64,000 nucleotides of DNA. It comes from Nilaparvata lugens (lineage: Eukaryota > Arthropoda > Insecta > Hemiptera > Delphacidae). The stretch lies in assembly GCF_014356525.2 (NCBI RefSeq), contig NC_052505.1:53868379-53932378 (forward strand). Reading direction: 5' to 3'. A program made the position numbers and the translations under genes. Every line of letters starts with the position of its first letter. Within the stretch, counting starts at the first letter, position 1. Positions 57,227 to 64,000 of this stretch are shown here, piece by piece. The notes below the pieces were generated by a model. That model was given only the letters and a program-made list of their open reading frames with translations. It ran no database searches and was not told the DNA's origin.

Positions 57227-57328
57227 GTGCGCAAAGTTCCTCTGCTGCACTCAAGAAGACATTCCGCCCTCGCCTATGGCTCGGGCGTAAACGTTTCTTT
57301 CGGTGCAGCAAACTGTCACTTTGCGCAC
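57227..57328. repeat. 102-bp foldback sequence
   Basis: Outer arms GTGCGCAAAGT (57,227-57,237) and ACTTTGCGCAC (57,318-57,328) are exact inverted copies. So are the inner arms TGCTGCAC (57,243-57,250) and GTGCAGCA (57,303-57,310). The centre has GCCCTCGCC-TAT-GGCTCGGGC. It is more GC-rich than its surroundings and probably a small MITE. Confidence 0.85.
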
Positions 57329-57977
57329 TTGTTGCACAAATAGCTATCTCCTTATTCAGTTGTCGGCAAGTAGCCCTAGGTTCAACAACAACTCCACGAT
57401 GTGATTATTCAATTCAAGTTTCTTTCTTTCCATTTTGTTAAGTGATTTTGAATTTTTCGACATTATGAAGATATTTGTATAAAAGCTATACTCAAACCCG
57501 CTATTAAAGGTAAACTATTAGTTATACTTTTTTATTATATTATAGATACTTTTCATTGTTACTTTCATTAAAGCAGATTGATAGATTATGTGCGAAATTG
57601 ATATTTAAATTCTTGTTCATTCTGAGAGTTGAATAACTTCACAAGTAATTCACTTAAGTAAAATAGAATTGTTATGATTAATTTGTTTTGGAAAATGTTA
57701 TTTCATATAGTTCATTGGGAAAAGTGATTATCAATAGTTATCTTGAACGTTATAACTGGATTGTTAACTTAATGTAAAAGTAGAGTGTATATTCAGACTA
57801 CGTTACCATTCAAAGGGTTAAAGTCTGAATGTATTTGAGATAATTGTTCACACTAATGTGATAATAATTGAATTGTTACTTTTAGAAAGATAAGTATTAA
57901 GTTCGAATTATAAATAATTCTTGGCTGTTCTATTTCACAGCGGTCCATGTTTGTGGCAAACTAATTCACGACTGACT

Positions 57978-58094
57978 ATGGAAGAACGATCCTTGTTAAT
58001 ACCAAATCAATCCACAATTATGAATAGGAGACAAGAAACTCCAAGTGCATCATACGAGGAAGAGGTTAAAGCGGATATGGAGGATAGGAGATAA
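57978..58094 (+). CDS. Candidate first coding exon of a host gene, cut off by a LINE insertion
   Basis: A possible intron runs from AAAG|GTAAAC (57,509) to the acceptor TCTATTTCACAG ending at 57,940. The exon then has ATG at 57,978 and a 38-codon frame starting MEERSLLIPNQSTIMNRRQE. ERSLLIP fits an acidic dileucine sorting motif, often found near the N terminus of lysosomal or vesicular membrane proteins. That reading is speculation. The frame ends at TAA (58,092). A decayed LINE begins about 40 bases further on, so a real downstream exon could have been separated. Confidence 0.3.
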   Translation: MEERSLLIPNQSTIMNRRQETPSASYEEEVKADMEDRR

Positions 58095-58325
58095 TTGCCA
58101 AGCTGTGTTTTCTTTTATGCAATTATGGAACATCATTGAATAAATAAATAAATAGACTATCTTTATTGTTACAGAATGTTTACACATTATAGACAACGTC
58201 ATGTTTGGTAACTCTAGTAAATACAAGGCAACAACAAGCACATAAAGTCAATTCTACAAAGTTCAATACATCCATTACACTCTAAATTGGGTATAAATTA
58301 TATTTCCCAATCACTTATCAACTAC

Positions 58326-61190
58326 TTATATATCATTTATCATATTGATTATATACATTTTCCAATTTATAGAAAAATAGTCGGCTATTTTATATGGGGC
58401 TTCTCCTATTAAAGCTCCCTTTACTTTCAACTTAGAAGCACTTTTACATAAAGATCTTATAGTGGCAGGCAAATAATCATAAAGTTTCACCGCCATATAG
58501 GGATTTAGTTTTTGAGATGCACTGTGCTGCATCATGCTTTTCATTTCTTGTTGCATAATTATGGTGGTGTCTATTCACATCAAATTTTTCAATGTTAAAG
58601 TGTACATATACAACTGTGAAATAAATATATAGAGCTGGAAATGTCATCACTCTCATTTTTTTAAACAAAGGTTTGCAGCTTTCTCGGTATTCTGCATTGC
58701 ATAGGAGCCTCATCATATTTTTTTGCAACCTGAGAATTTCAATTGTCTCAGGATTATTCCCCCAAATCATAAAACCGTAACAAAAGAGGCTCTGTACATG
58801 AGCATTATAAACCTTGAGCAATATTTCAACTTCTACACATGTTCTCAACCTTCTAATAAGATCAAGATCTTTTTAGACGTTCCTTATTACATAGTTAATA
58901 TGATGATTCCATGTCAGGTGTCTGTCAATCCAGATACCAAGAAACTTGATTGCCACAGGGCAGCTACTGGAATCATCATTTTTTCTAAACGTGAAATGGA
59001 AATCACTAATTTTGTCCTCATTCAATGAAATGTTATTCGCTGAGCACCAATCTTTTAAATCAGTTGTGAAATTGGATAGAGCATTTTCAACTTCAGAATT
59101 TGTCTTACCTTTAACCTTTAAGCCAAAATCATCAGTAAACAAAAAGCCAGAATTAGATTCACTTGCAATAGAGTCAGGGAGATCATTAATGTATATATTG
59201 AAGAGTATAGGTCCCAATGAAGACCCTTGAGGTACTCCATAACTAACTTATGTGTCGACCTTTAGAAAGACTACCATTTGTATACACAAATTGCGTTCTA
59301 TTGCTCAAGTAGATAAGATAGTTTCAAGTGAGGTTGTATCTAAACCATAATGTTTAAGTTTATTGCACAGAAGTTTGTGCCCTACAGTATCGAATCCCTT
59401 TGTCATATCGTATGACCTGAATCCAACACTCGACCCCTGATTCAAATCAGACACAACAGAGCTGATAAGAGAAGAAACTGCATGACTAGTTCCCCTACCT
59501 GGTCTGAAGCCAAACTGAGCTTCAGTGAACAAATTGTTTCTTTCAAAAAACTCAGAGAGTTGATTATGCATCAGAGACTCGAATAACTTGGAAAAAATAG
59601 GTACAGTATGTATTGGTCTATAGTTATTTAAATCCTTTTTGCTTCGTTTCTTGAAAATAGGTAATACCTTGACATTGTTCAGCTTACTTGGATACACGCC
59701 TTTATCAATACACTCATTGAACAAATGAGTGAGTACCTAACATAATATATATAAGGAGAAGCTATCTTCAATATCAAACAATTAATATTATAAATGTCGT
59801 AACATTTACTATTGCTTAAGCAACATATATTTGAATACATAGTTTCCACCGTTACATGATTAAATTTGAAAAGTCTCTTAGAATTAGATTGACACTTATT
59901 AAGGTAATATCTGCTATCCTTATCACTTACATGTATGATTTTGCTTATCCTATTTATATTATCTATGAAAAAATCATTGAAGACTTCAGAACTATGCTCA
60001 CTCTGGAAGACTTCAGCTCTAGAGTTCTTATTGGACATTTTATTCACAACTCTCCATAGTTCCTTATTTTTATTTAGAGACTTATTAATAATATTATTAT
60101 AGTATACAGTTTTTGCATTTTTCATATCTTTTTGTAATTTCTTACTGTATCTTTATATTCTTTCCTCAGGTATTTATAATAATTTAAACTGTGAGCATAA
60201 ATACCAGTCAAACTGTAAAGTAGTTCACACTGCTCTTTGAGTTGATGCAATTCGGCTGTATACCAGCATTTATCAAATGTTGTCTTCTTAATTGTAACTC
60301 TAGTAGGTGGAAAAGCTGTATTTATAGCATTCATAATCGATTCAAAGAACACATCAAATTTATCATCTATGCTGAGTTGTGAATAAACCTTAATTCACTT
60401 AATCCTATCCATGATTCCACAAAATAAAGCAGTATTACTATCACTAATCACTCTCGAGTAGGATCTATTTTTTGGGCTTTTATTCATATTTCCATTCCCT
60501 TCATTATCCAAGATGTTCATTTCTATCAGCAATGCATAGTGATCTGATAACATAGTATGTATTATTTTTGATGACCTTCTACTCTCATCTATATCTGTAG
60601 CTATGTTGTCTATGCATGTCCCAGGAGTTAAACGTCCTGGCCTAGTCACTTCACTTATCGTTATTTTCAAGTTGAAACAATTCAATAAATTGATTAAGTC
60701 ATTTGCACTTTTACAGTCAGAGTTGAAATTTATATTAAAGTCACCACATAAAATTGAACTATAGCTAGGACTCGAAACTGGAACTGAGAAGCTCATACAA
60801 GTAAGACAAGAATTTATTATAATATACTACATTATCACTACAAGGCCTATATACACATATATTATGCTCTTGATTTTGGGTAATATTATTCCAACTACTT
60901 CAAATATCATCTCCTCGGACATTTCCTTCACTGATTCCAATTCGACGAAATCCAAATCATCTTTAACAAATAATCCTGCTCCTCCATGTATCTTATCGGT
61001 TCTATCATAAACGGACGCTGTTTTATATCATTTATTTATTTGTATTATCATTTTTCACCCAGTGCTCAACAACAGCTACCATAGTAGCGTTCTGCTCATG
61101 TACGACTAATTCTAAATAGTCCATTTTATTAGTTAATCCCTGAGCATTCCAGTAAAATAAGTTCACATTTTTTGATTTAATATTCATATT
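58326..61190 (-). pseudogene. LINE ORF2: AP endonuclease and reverse transcriptase, multiply broken
   Basis: The start, about 61,190, reads KNVNLFYWNAQGLTNKMDYL, the opening of an AP-type endonuclease. Later ILCGDFNINFNS (60,750 region) and a C-terminal LSDHYALLIEM keep its catalytic landmarks. RT follows: VLPIFKKRSKKDLNNYRPIH, FTEAQFGFRPGRGTSHAVSS, SYDMTKGFDTVGHKLL, and SGFLFTDDFGLKV, where the YADD box reads FTDD. The thumb and C-terminal part (58,848-58,326) include LFCYGFMIWGN. At least five frame changes separate these blocks. Confidence 0.85.
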
Positions 61191-61369
61191 TTTATTTTTA
61201 GATACTTTATTGGTGTGATAATTTACTGTTCCGAGGTCCAGCGTGTCACTAGACTCTTGTATTTTTTGTTTATCTATCTCAGATGCAGGACCATTTACTA
61301 GTTTTCCGAGCTATTAAAATACCCTAATTAAATTATTCTATTACCAGCAGCATCGTTACACTCCAACAT

Positions 61370-63035
61370 TTCTTCTATTTTGTGTGCTAGTGCAGCTTTT
61401 CCTTTTCCATTCAGATGCAACTCATGCCTAGTAAACTTATCTCTACTCAAATCTGATAGCTCTATAACCTTGACGTTTTCAAACTTTCTACATATTTTTT
61501 CTCATTATTCTATTAGTTTTCCTAATTTCCTCGTTAACAAAAGACCAATCAGGAAGGTCATGTCTGATCGGTTAAGTGGAAACTAATACATTTGTAAAGG
61601 TCAATAGCTGAAGAAGAGTAATCAATCCTCTCAGAAATCCCGCTGCCTGATTGCAATACACATCATTGCCACCCCCAATAATAACTATGTGATCATTTAG
61701 AGAAACATAAAAATCGAGAAACATTTCTCATCCTTAGAGAAACTATGAGATTCACTCTTTATGTTGGAGGAAATAGGTTCAAACTCTGCTTCTGGCATGA
61801 CAAACCCGCTGACTCGTTTACCCAGTTTGGACTCATCAAAATGATGCACTAGATCTCGGCTGTGGCTACTCCCATAAACCCTGATTACACTACCGTCATT
61901 CTTATTACTAGAATTTCCGTCTACCTTATCACTAGTACAACTCCCATTATTTACTATTCTATTATTGGATTGATTGACAACCGTCCCTTGTTTGAAAGAG
62001 ACTGGTTTCAGTACCTCACATGCATTATTCAACATTCTCCATCTATAATTAGCAGAATTAAATCTATCATTCAAAGAGAGACCCTCGGTTGAACTTGTAA
62101 CTGTGTTATTTGATCGAAACTGAAACACCTCTTCAATAAAATACAATGCATATACACCACAATCAAAGCTATTATTCTGACGTGGACAAGGCATAGTAAC
62201 TAATTTTCCTGAATTGAAATAAGTACCAATCCTCCCTACCAAATCTTCAGCAGATCTATAATTATATTTATCGAGAGAATCAAAACTGAAAAACCTATTG
62301 AAGATCTTATCATACACTACTACACTCCAATGAGAGCCTGACCAACCGTCATCGGTGCATCCGTCCTGTTTAGGCCTACTATCACTCATCACAAATGCAA
62401 TAATACTATTTTTTTTTACTGTTTCATTCAGAAATGATAAATCAGAATTTCTATCGTTAATGATCATACTAGTTACACTAGGCAAAACTATATGACTTCC
62501 TGGATAAGAGTTCATTAAAAAATTACAGAAACAGTCCATGTCGGCATCAGCGATAAGCTCTGTTCTGAGAAAACGTCCAAGCCGATCCATGAGAGTACGT
62601 ACCGTCTAGTGAGCTGCTCTCCGCTCTCTTGTCTTGCCCCCTTGGCTCGCTGCATGACATATTCGAACGATCTATGGCGGCGCTCCACTGCTTCTCAAGT
62701 ACCTCAATCCGCTCCCTCAACTGCTCGTTCTCCTGTTGTAGTTCTCCCAAGAACGCATCATTGGTGTCGTCATGTGCTTCTTTCACAGTTGTAGAGATTA
62801 GCACTTGGTTTTCTATGCCCTCCGATGTGTCATGTGAGTGCGCCCCCGAAACATCACGCACAATAGACAAGCCAGAGTTCGTTACGAGTGATACGGTACA
62901 GTTTTTCGTCAGACATCTCTATACATCACCCTTACTTGTTGATAAAGCTTTTCGAAATTTGAAACCCTTATACAGGATTGCCGGGTGGCCTTTGGTTGTT
63001 TCACACGATTTCATTGTCGAGCTCATGTCACTCAT
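61370..63035 (-). pseudogene. LINE ORF1: FLYWCH zinc finger, coiled coil, Ulp1-like protease, SGNH-like esterase
   Basis: From the ATG at 63,035 the frame reads HPAILYKGFKFRKALSTSKG, then RCLTKNC and, later, GAHSHD: a FLYWCH-type zinc finger whose Trp codon is now TAG (62,921-62,919). Next comes ELQQENEQLRERIEVLEKQW, a coiled coil. After a frameshift near 62,570 a 297-residue frame carries GSHWSVVVYDKIFNRFFSFD and QNNSFDCGVYALYF, giving the His, Asp, Gln and Cys of a Ulp1/SENP (C48) cysteine protease. Then VYGSSHSRDL and, after another shift, VIIGGGNDVY and DLSRDKFTRHELHLNGKGK resemble SGNH-hydrolase blocks I, III and V. The Ulp1 part is the surest; the first SGNH block is GSS rather than GDS. 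Confidence 0.75.
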
Positions 63036-64000
63036 TTAATATGATATATAACTCACTAAATCTATAATGAAAAGTTAAAGTCCATATACGTATTGGACAA
63101 GATCAACACGTGTTCATATCAACAATCAGGTGACCCTCAAAAGACGGAGAGATGGAAGTAAGGGAAATAACAAAGTTTCTTAAATTATTTACTAGAGTAT
63201 CTGATACTGATGATCTCTTATCGCCTATGTGAGAAATGTTTCTACCTGACAAATCACTGTCACACTGTCAATTAGATACCGAAAAAAAGTAACTGAATGC
63301 GGAGTTGATTGTTCAATTTCAAAACGTCCCGCTCGCTCGATCAGAACTACGCATAAACAAATCTACAGGTTGCTAGGATACTAGATTTCCCGCCCAAAAG
63401 GTTAAAAGTTCACCCAGCTGATTGCACTCACTAGCGGTAAAAGAACACTCGAATTCAGAAACGAACTATACTACCTTATCTTATCACTTGAAGCAGTCCA
63501 AAAGTGAAAACAATAGTTCAGTTCTTATATAGCTGTATACATCTGTCACTCGATAAGTTCCCGGATTTATATTTATGTTGAAGAAGAGAAAACGTGCAAT
63601 GACAAACCACTGTCTACTCAGTTTAGCTGGTTGAAACTTAGGTCAAGTAGATAGTCAGAAATAAAACCACCGATCACCAATAAAAAACTCACAGTGCACA
63701 GGAAATTAATTTCACAATACAGCAAATACCACTTTGTGATTTACAAGTAAAACTTGAAACTTCACAATTAAAATTTTAAATTTAATGTTTAAATGAATAG
63801 CTATATTAGAGCCTGCTTACATATCCTGCGCATGCGCATTCCCTCAGATTATCAAATACCCTGCGACCTAACTCGGTACCGAGGTAATGTGATGATCAAA
63901 TTATATTTTCCGGCATTGAGATTCGTGAAAGACTTTATTAAACAAATATATGGGCCCATCATCAATTTAGAATAAGGATATTGTCATGTATATGAATTTT
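63036..64000. other. Non-coding; may include the LINE 5' UTR
   Basis: No gene recognised. The LINE's 5' end should lie within the first few hundred bases, but I could not mark it. Confidence 0.4.

Larger units (their letters stand above)
58137..63035 (-). mobile_element. Decayed non-LTR retrotransposon with unusual multidomain ORF1
   Basis: On the minus strand, ORF1 (63,035 to about 61,370) and ORF2 (about 61,190-58,326) are followed by a 3' end with AATAAAG and an ATTT-type repeat (58,137-58,165). Many stops and frameshifts show it is dead. The domain order of ORF1 is FLYWCH, coiled coil, Ulp1 protease, SGNH-like esterase. ORF2 has an AP endonuclease and RT. The 5' end and target duplications were not located. 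An SGNH esterase in ORF1 is known from CR1-type elements. Confidence 0.85.

Overview
The window looks like insect nuclear DNA that is very rich in transposable elements. It is AT-rich, has GT-AG introns, many microsatellites, TTAGG-type repeats (the insect telomere unit) and many decayed eukaryotic transposons. Several of the interspersed repeats resemble ones I associate with planthopper genomes (Hemiptera, Delphacidae). That assignment is inference and needs a database search. There is no prokaryotic gene organisation and no CRISPR array.

Left part (1-13.6 kb): a tandemly duplicated small basic ORF (2.0-2.76 kb); a decayed Ty3/Gypsy pol on the minus strand (2.9-5.4 kb); a 1-kb transposon with about 205-bp inverted ends (6.27-7.29 kb); an interspersed repeat carrying a 502-bp intron-like segment that its second copy at 40.7 kb lacks; a 173/194-bp satellite (10.5-11.8 kb); and two minus-strand exons that splice in frame and end in a stop (13.42-13.52 and 12.14-12.24 kb). 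Those exons are the best host-gene evidence in the window.

Central part (13.6-39.5 kb): nested transposons. A Ty3/Gypsy element with both ~1.97-kb LTRs (13,603-21,516, minus strand) has lost RT and the integrase core, and its left LTR is split by a 406-bp Tigger/pogo-type MITE. A piggyBac element follows (22,915-26,417) with TTAA duplications, inverted ends, three coding exons and one frameshift. Next come diverged LTR-like copies around a broken BEL/Pao element (29.5-32.1 kb), and a 5'-truncated LINE with a 14-bp target duplication and a TATTC tail (32,635-35,006). Last is a 2.4-kb element whose inverted ends contain TTAGG-like repeats, inserted in another LTR-like copy (36.9-39.3 kb).

Right part (39.5-64 kb): mostly short interspersed repeats, foldback MITEs, a Helitron 3' end and microsatellites, including a 436-bp CTT tract. 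At 56.9-58.1 kb two divergent gene candidates flank a 102-bp foldback. From 58.1 to 63.0 kb a decayed minus-strand LINE carries an unusual ORF1: FLYWCH zinc finger, coiled coil, Ulp1-type cysteine protease and SGNH-esterase-like parts, followed by an AP-endonuclease/RT ORF2. I consider this the most interesting object in the window.

All homology statements were made by eye from translated motifs and base-by-base comparison within the window. No search was run.
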